NCBI RefSeq assembly: GCF_900112135.1
Contig: NZ_FOLC01000003.1
Span: 1-64,000, forward strand
Length of the DNA: 64,000 bases
Direction: 5' to 3'
Origin: Collimonas sp. OK412
GTDB lineage: Bacteria; Pseudomonadota; Gammaproteobacteria; Burkholderiales; Burkholderiaceae_D
A program made the position numbers and the translations under genes. Below the pieces are notes generated by a model. That model saw only the letters and a list, made by a program, of their open reading frames with translations. It did not search any database and was not told the DNA's origin. This document shows positions 33,551-42,019 of this stretch, piece after piece. Each line of letters starts with the position of its first letter. The stretch's first letter is position 1.

Positions 33551-36010
33551 CTATCTTTTACGCTTGCTCGATTTCGTGAAGGCTTTTGGCACGCGCGTTT
33601 TTTCTGCGACGCTGGCGGTCTTGGCCTTCTTGGCCTTGCCGGGGGCGGTGGTCTTGGCGGCAGTCGTGACGCGGCTGGTGGTCTTTTTCGGCGGCGCAGC
33701 CTTGCCGCCGGCCTTGGGTTTGGCGCCCCGGCCCTGTTCACTGTCGGCACGCCGCGCTTCATTCTTGAGCACGGTCTTGATGCCGGGCTCATTGACCAGG
33801 CGCAGGTCGATCTTGCGTGCGTCGAGGTCGACCCGGCTCACCTGCACCGTGACCCGGTCGGTCAGCTGGTAACGGATGCCGGTGCGTTCGCCGCGCAATT
33901 CGTGGCGCGCTTCGTCGTACTGGAAGTAATCAGCACCCAGTTCGGTAACATGCACCAGGCCCTCGATGTACAAAGCGTCGAGCTGGACAAAAATGCCGAA
34001 AGTGGCGACGCCGGAAATCACGCCGGTGAATTCTTCGCCCAGCTTGTCGCGGATGAAATAGCACTTGAGCCATGCCTCGACATCGCGCGACGCTTCGTCG
34101 GCACGCCGTTCATTGGCGGAACAATGGACGCCGAGCGCCTCCCACACCGCCAGGCTGCCCTCGTTTCTTTTCTTGCCCGCCGCCTTGTCTTCCGCCTGTT
34201 TCTTGCGGCCGGCCGGCGACAGCATGGTGTTCAGCGAACTGGTGTCGAAACCCTTGGGTTCGTAACGCTTGCCTTGCAGGATCGCCTTGATGGTGCGGTG
34301 AGTCAGCAGATCGGGATAGCGCCGGATCGGGCTGGTGAAATGCGCATACGATTCATACGACAAACCGAAGTGGCCGATGTTTTCCGGACTGTAGACTGCC
34401 TGCTGCATGGAACGCAGCAGCATGGTCTGCAGCAGCAAGGCATCCGGCCGCGCCTTGATCTTCGGCATCAGGGCGGCATAGTCGGAAGCAGACGGCGTGT
34501 CGCCCCCGGCCAGCGTCAGGCCGACCTGCTTGAGGAAGGTGCGCAGTATGGTCAGCTTTTCCTTGGTCGGATGGGCATGGATGCGGAACAGTCCAGGATG
34601 CTTGTGGCGTTCCATCAGGTCGGCGGCGCAGACGTTGGCCGCCAGCATGCACTCTTCAATCACCTTGTGCGCATCGTTGCGGGTGCGCGGCAGGATTTTT
34701 TCAATCTTGCCGGCGGCGTTGCAGACGATGTAAGTCTCGGTGGTCTCGAAATCGATGGCGCCGCGCGCCTGGCGCGCCTGCAGCAAGGCGTGGAACACTT
34801 CATACAAGTGCAGCAGGTGCGGCACCAGGCCGGGCCGCTTGGCGGCTTCCGGACCCTTGGTGTTGCCCAGGATGGCCGCCACTTCGGTGTACGTCAGGCG
34901 TGCCGCCGAATGGATGACCGCAGGATAGAACTGGTAAGCCTTGATCTCGCCCTTGGCGCTGATCACCGCATCGCATACCAGGGTCAGGCGGTCGACGTCA
35001 GGATTGAGCGAGCACAGGCCGTTGGAGAGTTTCTCCGGCAGCATCGGGATCACGCGGCGCGGGAAATAGACCGAGGTGCTGCGCTCCAGCGCATCGACAT
35101 CCAGGGCATCGTTAGGCTTGACGTAATGGCTGACGTCGGCGATCGCCACGATCAGGCGGTAGCCGCTGGCGCGGCCGATCTTGATCGGTTCGCAATACAC
35201 GGCGTCATCGAAGTCGCGTGCGTCTTCGCCGTCAATCGTCACCAGCGGCACATCGCGCAGGTCGACGCGGTCGCCCAGATCGGCGGCGCGTACTTCGCCC
35301 GGCAGCTTGGCGGCCAGTTTCTTGGCGGCTTCGGAAAATTCGTGCGGCACGCCGTATTTGCGCACCGCAATTTCGATCTCCATGCCCGGATCGTCGATAT
35401 CGCCCAGGATTTCGACAATCTTACCCACCGGCTGGGTATAACGCGAAGGCTGTTCAGTGAGCTGGACGCTCACCACCTGCCCGGCCTTGGCCTTGCCCGG
35501 CGAGCCTGCCAGGATGATGTCCTGGCCGATACGCTTGTCTTCGGGAGCGATCACCCAGACCCCGTTTTCATTCAGCAAACGGCCGATCACATGGGTATTC
35601 GCGCGCGCCACCACCTCGACGATCGTCCCTTCGGGACGGCCGCGGCGGTCGGTGCCGATGATGCGCGCCTGCACCCGGTCGCCATGCAGCACTTTCTGCA
35701 TTTCCTTTTCCGGCAGGAAAACGTCGTCGCCGCCTTCGTCCGAGATCAGGAAGCCGTAGCCGTCGCGGTGGCTGCTGACGCGGCCTTCGATAAAACCGGG
35801 AGAATTGGTCAGCTTGTAGACGCCGCCACGGTCGGGCTTGATCTGGCCGTCGCGTTCCATGGCATTCAGGCGGCGCGTCAAACCGTCCATTTCATCAGGT
35901 TTGACGCTAAGCGCGGTAGCCAGGGCGGCGGCGTCTTGCGGCTCGGCAGAGGTGCGCAGAAGGCCGAGAATTTCCTCCCGGCTGGGGATAGTGTAGGAAT
36001 ATTGGCTCAA
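33551..36010 (-). CDS. rnr: ribonuclease R
   Basis: The 819-residue 3'-5' exoribonuclease degrades structured RNA. Layout: an N-terminal winged helix (about 1-80), cold-shock domains (FLPEKEMQKVLHGDRVQARI region), a catalytic RNB domain with the acidic cluster in GEDARDFDDAVY, an S1 domain with GVISGVATFGIFVQLDALYI (about 650-735) and a Lys/Ala-rich basic tail. The tail ends in a run of lysines and arginines and is disordered. The gene is upstream of rlmB and downstream of no other gene on its strand; tRNA-Leu is divergent. Confidence 0.95.
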   Translation of the reverse strand: MSQYSYTIPSREEILGLLRTSAEPQDAAALATALSVKPDEMDGLTRRLNAMERDGQIKPDRGGVYKLTNSPGFIEGRVSSHRDGYGFLISDEGGDDVFLPEKEMQKVLHGDRVQARIIGTDRRGRPEGTIVEVVARANTHVIGRLLNENGVWVIAPEDKRIGQDIILAGSPGKAKAGQVVSVQLTEQPSRYTQPVGKIVEILGDIDDPGMEIEIAVRKYGVPHEFSEAAKKLAAKLPGEVRAADLGDRVDLRDVPLVTIDGEDARDFDDAVYCEPIKIGRASGYRLIVAIADVSHYVKPNDALDVDALERSTSVYFPRRVIPMLPEKLSNGLCSLNPDVDRLTLVCDAVISAKGEIKAYQFYPAVIHSAARLTYTEVAAILGNTKGPEAAKRPGLVPHLLHLYEVFHALLQARQARGAIDFETTETYIVCNAAGKIEKILPRTRNDAHKVIEECMLAANVCAADLMERHKHPGLFRIHAHPTKEKLTILRTFLKQVGLTLAGGDTPSASDYAALMPKIKARPDALLLQTMLLRSMQQAVYSPENIGHFGLSYESYAHFTSPIRRYPDLLTHRTIKAILQGKRYEPKGFDTSSLNTMLSPAGRKKQAEDKAAGKKRNEGSLAVWEALGVHCSANERRADEASRDVEAWLKCYFIRDKLGEEFTGVISGVATFGIFVQLDALYIEGLVHVTELGADYFQYDEARHELRGERTGIRYQLTDRVTVQVSRVDLDARKIDLRLVNEPGIKTVLKNEARRADSEQGRGAKPKAGGKAAPPKKTTSRVTTAAKTTAPGKAKKAKTASVAEKTRVPKAFTKSSKRKR

Positions 36011-36124
36011 AAGGCTATTTTCAACAGGTTGTTATTCATCATCGGTTAGTGTAACGGAGGATTATGACATTCTCCTAACCAAGCAATTTATATCTACATA
36101 TATCTACATATCGTTATGACTAGG

Positions 36125-36152
36125 TTGACTTATTCCTGCATTAGCTTATAAT
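36125..36152 (+). promoter_or_regulatory. sigma70-type promoter of tRNA-Leu
   Basis: TTGACT (36125-36130), a 16-base spacer and a perfect TATAAT (36147-36152) end 13 bases before the tRNA. Confidence 0.8.
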
Positions 36153-36165
36153 CTCGCTCTCTCAA

Positions 36166-36250
36166 GCCCACGTGGCGGAATTGGTAGACGCGCATGGTTC
36201 AGGTCCATGTGCCGCAAGGTGTGGGGGTTCGAGTCCCTCCGTGGGCACCA
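36166..36250 (+). tRNA. tRNA-Leu (anticodon CAG)
   Basis: Acceptor GCCCACG pairs with CGTGGGC. The D arm is GGCGGAATTGGTAGACGC and the anticodon loop contains CAG in GGTTCAGGTCC. There is a long variable arm, the T arm is GGGGG-TTCGAGT-CCCTC, and CCA is encoded at 36248-36250. It reads the CUG codon. Its 3' end differs from the tRNA remnant at 8371, so it is not the island's target. Confidence 0.95.
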
Positions 36251-36509
36251 TATACCATAGACCAGGCCTTCGTTAGCAAGCACGAAGGCCTGGCTCTCCG
36301 CAAAATCCCCAGTATTTCACCGAGCTGATCCGGGGTACTTGGTGGATATCAGCATTGGCCGGGCATCGCGGCGCGCCATCAACGCAAACACGATGCATAT
36401 TATCAGCAAATTGCCTTAGTCCAGGCGCGACGAGTCCCGAGCGGGCATCGACTCGCCATGGCTGTGCCAATCCGGGTTTGAAACGGGCGGCGCTGCCGCC
36501 CTCTTTGTT
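36251..36509. other. intergenic, with hairpin after tRNA-Leu
   Basis: CCAGGCCTTCG (36262-36272) and CGAAGGCCTGG (36283-36293) form a perfect 11-bp stem with a 10-base loop. It lacks a T run, so it is only a possible terminator. The remaining ~215 bases up to the LPMO gene show nothing convincing. Confidence 0.55.
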
Positions 36510-37145
36510 TTACTTGAACGGATTGAGCAGCACTTTCTGCGGATTCACCGCGGCTGCGGCCGGAATCTCGGCATCGATCACCTGATAGAAGGCATTGCCG
36601 GTATCGGCGACATTCCAGGTGCTCAAGATCACGTGGTAGCCGCTGCGGCCCGCCGGAATGGTGCAGCTGTGCTTCACATGGGTATTGCTGGCCGGCGCGA
36701 AGCCGCCCTTGATGATGCAGAACGGCTGCAGCTCGAAAGAATCGCGGCTCAGCTTCTGGTCCGGGTTCCAGCCTTGCCTGGTGATGTAGTAGCGCCAGTC
36801 CTGCGTCATGTGGCCGGCGGCAAAATACCAGCTGAATTCATTCTGCCCAGCCTTCAACGCCACTTTTTTCCAACGCCCCTGGGTTTGCATGTTCAGCTCC
36901 GCAAACTGCGGCAGGCTGGCGGCCGCGATAACGCCGTCAGCCGGCCCCGCGGCCGGGAATCCCTTTGGTCCTTCGACGCTCTGCGGTTCATATTGCACCG
37001 CGCCGCAAGCAGCATTCTCTTGCGTCTTGCACATGAACGCGCGCGATTTGGGCGCATCGATGTAGCCGTGCGCCTGTGCCAGCAGCGGCGTCGTCAGCGC
37101 CAGCAATAAAGTGAACCGGGACGAGCAAAGCAATGCTTTTTTCAT
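36510..37145 (-). CDS. lytic polysaccharide monooxygenase (AA10, chitin/cellulose type)
   Basis: The 211-residue secreted protein has a signal peptide ending AQA-H, so His26 becomes the N-terminal copper ligand of the mature enzyme. Mature HGYIDAPKSRAFMC is characteristic of AA10. The second histidine is in AAGHMTQDWRYY. Aromatic and Cys residues such as FCIIKGGF and SCTIPAG fit the fold. NAFYQVIDAEI carries the axial Phe/Tyr position. There is no additional carbohydrate-binding module. It cleaves chitin or cellulose oxidatively outside the cell, fitting a chitin-using or fungus-associated lifestyle. It is transcribed alone. Confidence 0.88.
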   Translation of the reverse strand: MKKALLCSSRFTLLLALTTPLLAQAHGYIDAPKSRAFMCKTQENAACGAVQYEPQSVEGPKGFPAAGPADGVIAAASLPQFAELNMQTQGRWKKVALKAGQNEFSWYFAAGHMTQDWRYYITRQGWNPDQKLSRDSFELQPFCIIKGGFAPASNTHVKHSCTIPAGRSGYHVILSTWNVADTGNAFYQVIDAEIPAAAAVNPQKVLLNPFK

Positions 37146-37363
37146 CGGACCTCCAGAGATGTAAGGCTTCAGGTAAGAGGAAAGGCCGCCAGCCGATCGA
37201 TTCTCCGACCAAGCCCTGCCGTCGCGTAACTGTCAATCTTGACAGCCGCGCCCTGGCTCTTGCCTTCGACCAAATTCTTTCCAGATTCACCATATAATGA
37301 GCGACCTCTTGCCCGCCGTGTTTTTCAGATCGCAAGAACGTCAACGCCATAAGGATATCCATC

Positions 37364-38668
37364 GTGAAACTGACCAACCAGACTGTCATAGCATTGCTGT
37401 GGGGCTTGCTCTACCTGGTCACCGGCTATATGTCGCATCAGCTCAACGGCCCGATTGCGACCACCGGCTATATCTGGCTGCCGGCCGGCGTCACCGTCGC
37501 TGCATTCATGCTGACCACGACTTCGCGCTGGCTGCCTTTGCTGATAGGTTTCGCACTGGCGCAGCTGCTGTTGGGCGTTATCGAAGAACGCAACCTGCTG
37601 CGCGTGGCGCTGTTCGCCCTGGATGAAATCGGCATCGCCGCGATCGTGGTGGCGCTGGTGCGCAAGGCGCAGCTGCCGATGGAAGGTTTGTATTTCGTGC
37701 GCGGCCTGCTGATCGCCGGCGTCGCCTGCAGCGCGATCAGCGCCGCGATCGGCGCGGCCTGGTTCACGCTGGTGCAGCATGCGCCGTTCTGGCCCACCGC
37801 ACGCATCTGGGCTGCGTCCGACCTGGTCGGTATCCTGATCGTCACGCCGGTGCTGGCCGGCTGGTCGCATTTCCACGCCATGCGTTCGGGCGGCATGGAC
37901 CGCAGCGATTTCTTGCTGGGATTGGCGGCATTCCTGGCCCTTGGGGTAACGGCTTTCGTGATTTTCGATGGCACCAGCATCAGCAGATTTTCGGCCGGCG
38001 TCAATTTTGCGCTGACCTACATCCCGCTGTTTTTCGCTGCCGTAGTCACCTTGCTGTGGGGCGGCCGCGGCGGCTCGCTGGCGGTTGCCATGCTGGCTTT
38101 CTTTGCCTTGCTTAACACGGTGCAGGGCGAAGGACCGTTCGCCGCATTTGCCGATACCTATTCCAAGCATTCGCTGCTGGAGGCCCAGCTGTACCTTGCC
38201 GTCGCCGCCCTGCTCTGCCTGCTGATCAGCGCCCTCAAGACTACCCGCGAACAATTGCACGAAGACGCCGCGCAATGGAAAAGCGACGTCGAACTGGCGC
38301 TGACCGTCAGCCGGCAACTGGTCTACAGCATCGATCCGCACAGCAAAAAACTATGCTGGAACGGCGACCTGCAAGGATTGCTGGGCATCGGCAACGCCGC
38401 TTTCAGCGATCTCGACCAGGTGCTGGCGCATGTCCATCCCGACGACCGCCAGCAATTGCGCCGCCGCTGGCTGGACGACAGCGACGACGACGCCCGCCCC
38501 GACCTTGCTTTCCGTCTGCTGTTGCCGGCGGGAGAAATCAGCCATGTCAGCGATATGAGCGCAGTGCTGCTGGACGCCGACGAGTCGGTCGCGATGGTGG
38601 CCGGCGCCTGGCGCCTCAATCTCAAGGAGGACGCGCGGCAACGGGGCCCAGGGCCTGTTGTCATATGA
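37364..38668 (+). CDS. MASE1-PAS membrane sensor without output domain
   Basis: The 434-residue protein starts with GTG at 37364 after AAGGAT. Residues 1-300 form 8-9 membrane helices of the MASE1 type (GYIWLPAGVTVAAFML, ASDLVGILIVTPVLAGW). A short linker follows (ALKTTREQLHEDAAQWK), then a PAS fold from about 305 to 425 (LVYSIDPHSKKLCWNG, FSDLDQVLAHVHPDDR, GAWRLNLKED). MASE1 proteins usually carry a GGDEF, EAL or kinase domain, and none is present here. The stop TGA overlaps the start of the alpha/beta hydrolase gene, so the two are co-translated. Confidence 0.75.
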   Translation: MKLTNQTVIALLWGLLYLVTGYMSHQLNGPIATTGYIWLPAGVTVAAFMLTTTSRWLPLLIGFALAQLLLGVIEERNLLRVALFALDEIGIAAIVVALVRKAQLPMEGLYFVRGLLIAGVACSAISAAIGAAWFTLVQHAPFWPTARIWAASDLVGILIVTPVLAGWSHFHAMRSGGMDRSDFLLGLAAFLALGVTAFVIFDGTSISRFSAGVNFALTYIPLFFAAVVTLLWGGRGGSLAVAMLAFFALLNTVQGEGPFAAFADTYSKHSLLEAQLYLAVAALLCLLISALKTTREQLHEDAAQWKSDVELALTVSRQLVYSIDPHSKKLCWNGDLQGLLGIGNAAFSDLDQVLAHVHPDDRQQLRRRWLDDSDDDARPDLAFRLLLPAGEISHVSDMSAVLLDADESVAMVAGAWRLNLKEDARQRGPGPVVI

Positions 38669-39465
38669 GCGTTCGCACCGGCGCCCTGCTGATTCACGGC
38701 CTGGGCGGCACCCAATTCGATCTCGGTTCGATGCACAAGGTGCTGCAGCGCGCCGGCGTGGAAACCCACGCCGTCACCCTGCCCGGCCACGGCAGCCAGC
38801 CGGAAGACCTGGTGCCGGTCAGCTACGAGGATTGGCTGGATACGGTCACCGCCAGCTACCGCGAACTGGCGCCGCAATACGATACCTTCCATGTAATGGG
38901 CATGTGCCTGGGTTCGCTGCTGGCGCTGGCCTTGTGCGAACGGGTGCAGCACAGCAAGGGCAAGCTGGTGACCCTGGCGCCGCCGGTCTTCATCGATGGC
39001 TGGTCAACTCCCTGGTACCGCCAGCTGCGGCACCTGGTGTACTGCATTCCCGGCATGGCGAGCAGGATGAAAGTGGAAGAAGACGAACCGTTCGGCATCA
39101 AGAACGCCACGGTGCGCGCCATCGTCAAGGCCAAGTTTGCGCGCGGCGACAATTTCCATTATCGCTGGGTGCCGCTGGCTTGCATCCGCCAGGTCGACCG
39201 CCTGCGCAAGAAGGTATTGGCCGGGGCGCAGCGGATTACCTGTCCGACGCTGGTGGTGCATGCGCGCGAAGATGAACTGACCAGCCTGAAATCGGCTGAA
39301 TTCCTGCAGGCGGCGCTGCCGGATGTACGCGTGGTGGTGCTGGAAAACAGCTACCACATGATTTGTATCGACAATGACCGAGAACAGGTCACCAACAGCG
39401 TGCTGGAATTTTTCGGCTACCCGCCGGTGCCGCCGCGGCGGGTGCGCGGCGCCGACAAGGCTTGA
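38665..39465 (+). CDS. alpha/beta hydrolase (carboxylesterase-like)
   Basis: The start ATG at 38665 overlaps the previous stop (ATGA); the frame is open further upstream but the coupled start is clearly better. The 266-residue protein has the oxyanion segment LLIHGLGGTQFD and HAVTLPGHGSQPED. The elbow is GMCLGSLLAL; the nucleophile position carries C in GMCLG rather than the usual Ser. An acid is in VVHAREDELTS and the late His in NSYHMICIDNDR. It resembles carboxylesterase Est30-like proteins apart from the cysteine. Substrate is unknown. Confidence 0.75.
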   Translation: MSVRTGALLIHGLGGTQFDLGSMHKVLQRAGVETHAVTLPGHGSQPEDLVPVSYEDWLDTVTASYRELAPQYDTFHVMGMCLGSLLALALCERVQHSKGKLVTLAPPVFIDGWSTPWYRQLRHLVYCIPGMASRMKVEEDEPFGIKNATVRAIVKAKFARGDNFHYRWVPLACIRQVDRLRKKVLAGAQRITCPTLVVHAREDELTSLKSAEFLQAALPDVRVVVLENSYHMICIDNDREQVTNSVLEFFGYPPVPPRRVRGADKA

Positions 39466-39487
39466 TGCGCGCCATGCGCCGGCGGTC

Positions 39488-41818
39488 CTAGAATACGCGA
39501 CCCAGTTGCAGATACAGGTTCCAGACGCCGCGCGGCGCGATTGCGGCGCCGAAATACAGGGGGCCAAGGAAGCTGCTGCCGCCCAGGAACATGCTCGCGC
39601 TTTTCTTGTAGGATCCGGTGCCGAACGCCTCGCGCGTCTGCCAGATGTCGCCCATTTCCAGGCTGCTGCCGAGCACGGTATTGCGTAGGCCAGGCAGGTT
39701 CAGTTCGGGCATGTCCCGCAGGTAGGTCAACCGGCCATACAGCAGGTAGTTGCCGTTGAACTGGTCTGGAGCGTAGGCCGACAGGTGTTGAAAACCTCCC
39801 AATGAAAAACCGAGGCCGCCGTTGCCGGTAGCGTCGTTCGTCTCGTTGCCATAGGTGCCGGCCGCCTCCAGCGCCAGGTTCAGCGTATTGCGGCCGCGGC
39901 TGGCCGCCCACAATGCCTTGCCCTGCGCATCGCTATAACTGTTCGCGGCGCCGCCGAATCCGACATTGCTGACTGCGGACAGGTAGTAACCTTTGCGCGG
40001 AAACAGCGGGTCATCGAGCTGGTCGATAGTGAGCTGAGCACGGACCACCGGCTGGTTTATCTGAAATTTATCGAAAATGGAGTCGACACCGATCAGATGT
40101 GCAAATTCGACCGGCAGGTTATATGCAGGAGCGGCAGACAGCCACTGATAATTCACGCCGGCGCGAAACTCTCCCAGCCGTCCGACCGGGATGCCAAGGT
40201 CGACGCCGACCCTGGTTGTATCAACCCGGTAGGCCGTCACCGGAACAGTTTTTGAAGTGACCGCGCCTTCATCCGCATAAAGGTCGATGTGACGGCGTCC
40301 GTATTCAGCGTACGGAGCGACATACAGGCCCACCGTATTCCATATAGGTTGCCGCAGTTCTGTGTGCAGGCTTGCCTGCTTGCTGCCCAGCACGGCATCG
40401 TTGCGCCACTCCAGGCCGCTTTCAGTCAGCCACGGCAAGCGATGGCCGATCTGCAGGTTGAAGTCGCCGCGTCCGTCAAAATTGTTCGACACGCCCAAAC
40501 CGAACAGCAGGAAGTGCGGCCCCCAAGATTTTGCATCGGCATCCACTTTCAGCACGTTGCGGCCGTTCTCGCTCACCAGTTCCTGCGTCACGCTTTTGAA
40601 ATCGCCGTTGGTCGCCAGCCGCGCCACGTCCTTGTTCAGCGCCACCGGATTGTAGAAATCCCCTTCCTTGACTTCCAGCGCCCGGCGCACCACCGCCGTC
40701 GGCACCCGACCGTTGCTATGGATTTCAATCGCATCGATATGGGTATCTTGCGCCAGCACCGGACCGCCGCCGCTGCGCGCCGCAAGATATTCTTTCCATT
40801 GCTGCGGCGGCAGCGCCAGCGCGGCCAGCTTGGCGCTTTGCCGCTCGGCCGCATCGTAGCCGGCCTTGACGCCATCCTTGCCGCGTGAAAAATCGGCAAA
40901 CGACAGGTCGCCCAGGTTCGGTTCGATCAGCACATCTTGTTTCTTGAGTGTGTCGATCTCATGCTTGACGTTCTGCTGGATCAGGATGGTCACCATCTGC
41001 TGCGCCACCGCGGTCGGCGATTCGAGGGTGGAAGGATCTTGCAGGTCGGTGGCGATATTGACCGCGATGATGATGTCGGCGCCCATGCTGCGCGCCAGCG
41101 ATATCGGCAAATTGCCCACCAGGCCGCCATCCACCAGCGTGCGGCCATCCAGCTTGAGCGGCGCGAACAGGCCAGGCACCGCCATGCTGGCGCGGATTGC
41201 GCGCGGCAGCGAACCCTGGCTCAGGATCACTTCAGCGCCGCTGCCGAGATCGGTCGCCACGGCGCGAAACGGCGTCGGCAGCTTGTCGAACGAAATATTC
41301 GCCGGCAGCTGCGGGGTCCAGTTTTGCAGCAGCGCCAGCAGGTTATTACCCTGCACCAGGCCGGCCGGCAGCTTCAGCTTGCCGTCGCCGTAGCCGGCCG
41401 ACAGGCCGATAGGATATTGATAATCGTCCTCGCGCTGGGATTGCGGCAGGTCCGCGCGTTCGTTGCGGTCAAACGCAATATCGCTCAGGTTGGTCTCGGT
41501 CAGGATGCGGTCCAGTTCGTCGACCGACAGCCCGCTCGCATACAAGCCGCCGACCACCGCCCCCATGCTTGTGGCGGCAACATAATCAATAGGAATATGC
41601 ATTTTTTCCAGCGCCTGCAGCACGCCCAGGTGGGCATAACCGCGGGCGCCGCCGCCGGACAGCACCAGGCCGATGCGCGGCCGGGCCGGGCTGGCGCTAT
41701 CGGCAACGGCCGCGGCGGCCGACGCCGGTCCCGCATACGCAAGCCCCGACAGCAGCCCAGCTAAACAGACAGTACAAAACAGGCGGGAAATGACAGGATT
41801 TCGCTTCAAAAGGGGCAT
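39488..41818 (-). CDS. patatin-like phospholipase with surface-antigen beta-barrel (PlpD-like, type Vd autotransporter)
   Basis: The 776-residue protein has a signal peptide (cleavage near residue 35) and a patatin domain with the oxyanion loop SGGGARGYAHLG. The nucleophile elbow reads ATSMG where GxSxG is expected, and the Asp of the dyad is in LVDGGLVGNLP. One or more POTRA-like stretches follow (about 380-440), then a Bac_surface_Ag barrel with FGLGVSNNFDGRGDF and FPRKGYYLSAVSN, and a terminal LGRVF with the C-terminal Phe read by the BAM complex. The passenger is exported through its own barrel. PlpD-type enzymes hydrolyse phospholipids at the cell surface. It is convergent with the hydrolase gene. 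Confidence 0.85.
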   Translation of the reverse strand: MPLLKRNPVISRLFCTVCLAGLLSGLAYAGPASAAAAVADSASPARPRIGLVLSGGGARGYAHLGVLQALEKMHIPIDYVAATSMGAVVGGLYASGLSVDELDRILTETNLSDIAFDRNERADLPQSQREDDYQYPIGLSAGYGDGKLKLPAGLVQGNNLLALLQNWTPQLPANISFDKLPTPFRAVATDLGSGAEVILSQGSLPRAIRASMAVPGLFAPLKLDGRTLVDGGLVGNLPISLARSMGADIIIAVNIATDLQDPSTLESPTAVAQQMVTILIQQNVKHEIDTLKKQDVLIEPNLGDLSFADFSRGKDGVKAGYDAAERQSAKLAALALPPQQWKEYLAARSGGGPVLAQDTHIDAIEIHSNGRVPTAVVRRALEVKEGDFYNPVALNKDVARLATNGDFKSVTQELVSENGRNVLKVDADAKSWGPHFLLFGLGVSNNFDGRGDFNLQIGHRLPWLTESGLEWRNDAVLGSKQASLHTELRQPIWNTVGLYVAPYAEYGRRHIDLYADEGAVTSKTVPVTAYRVDTTRVGVDLGIPVGRLGEFRAGVNYQWLSAAPAYNLPVEFAHLIGVDSIFDKFQINQPVVRAQLTIDQLDDPLFPRKGYYLSAVSNVGFGGAANSYSDAQGKALWAASRGRNTLNLALEAAGTYGNETNDATGNGGLGFSLGGFQHLSAYAPDQFNGNYLLYGRLTYLRDMPELNLPGLRNTVLGSSLEMGDIWQTREAFGTGSYKKSASMFLGGSSFLGPLYFGAAIAPRGVWNLYLQLGRVF

Positions 41819-42019
41819 AACTAACGGAAAAGCACCAAATATTGGTGATTGTTAAAGAGTGAATTGCCCGATTATATTGGAATAAGCCGGCTGTTTCCCG
41901 AATACATCTCGCGCTTTATATAAGCTCCCGCCTATTGAAGCCGGCGCCCGCGCCCTAATATGGACTCCAGGCAAGTCACCGCTCGTTGCCACCCATTCAT
42001 TTTTCTCACAGGTTTCCCC

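Noticed and set aside
32774-36049. Open frame of about 1090 codons on the plus strand
   Set aside because: It lies antisense to rlmB and rnr, whose protein motifs are unmistakable. It results from the codon bias of a GC-rich genome.
36273-36470. 65-codon minus-strand frame between tRNA-Leu and the LPMO gene
   Set aside because: It overlaps the strong hairpin and has no motif or ribosome-binding site.
38275-38664. Longer start for the alpha/beta hydrolase
   Set aside because: The extension lies inside the PAS coding region in another frame; the ATGA overlap gives a natural start at 38665.
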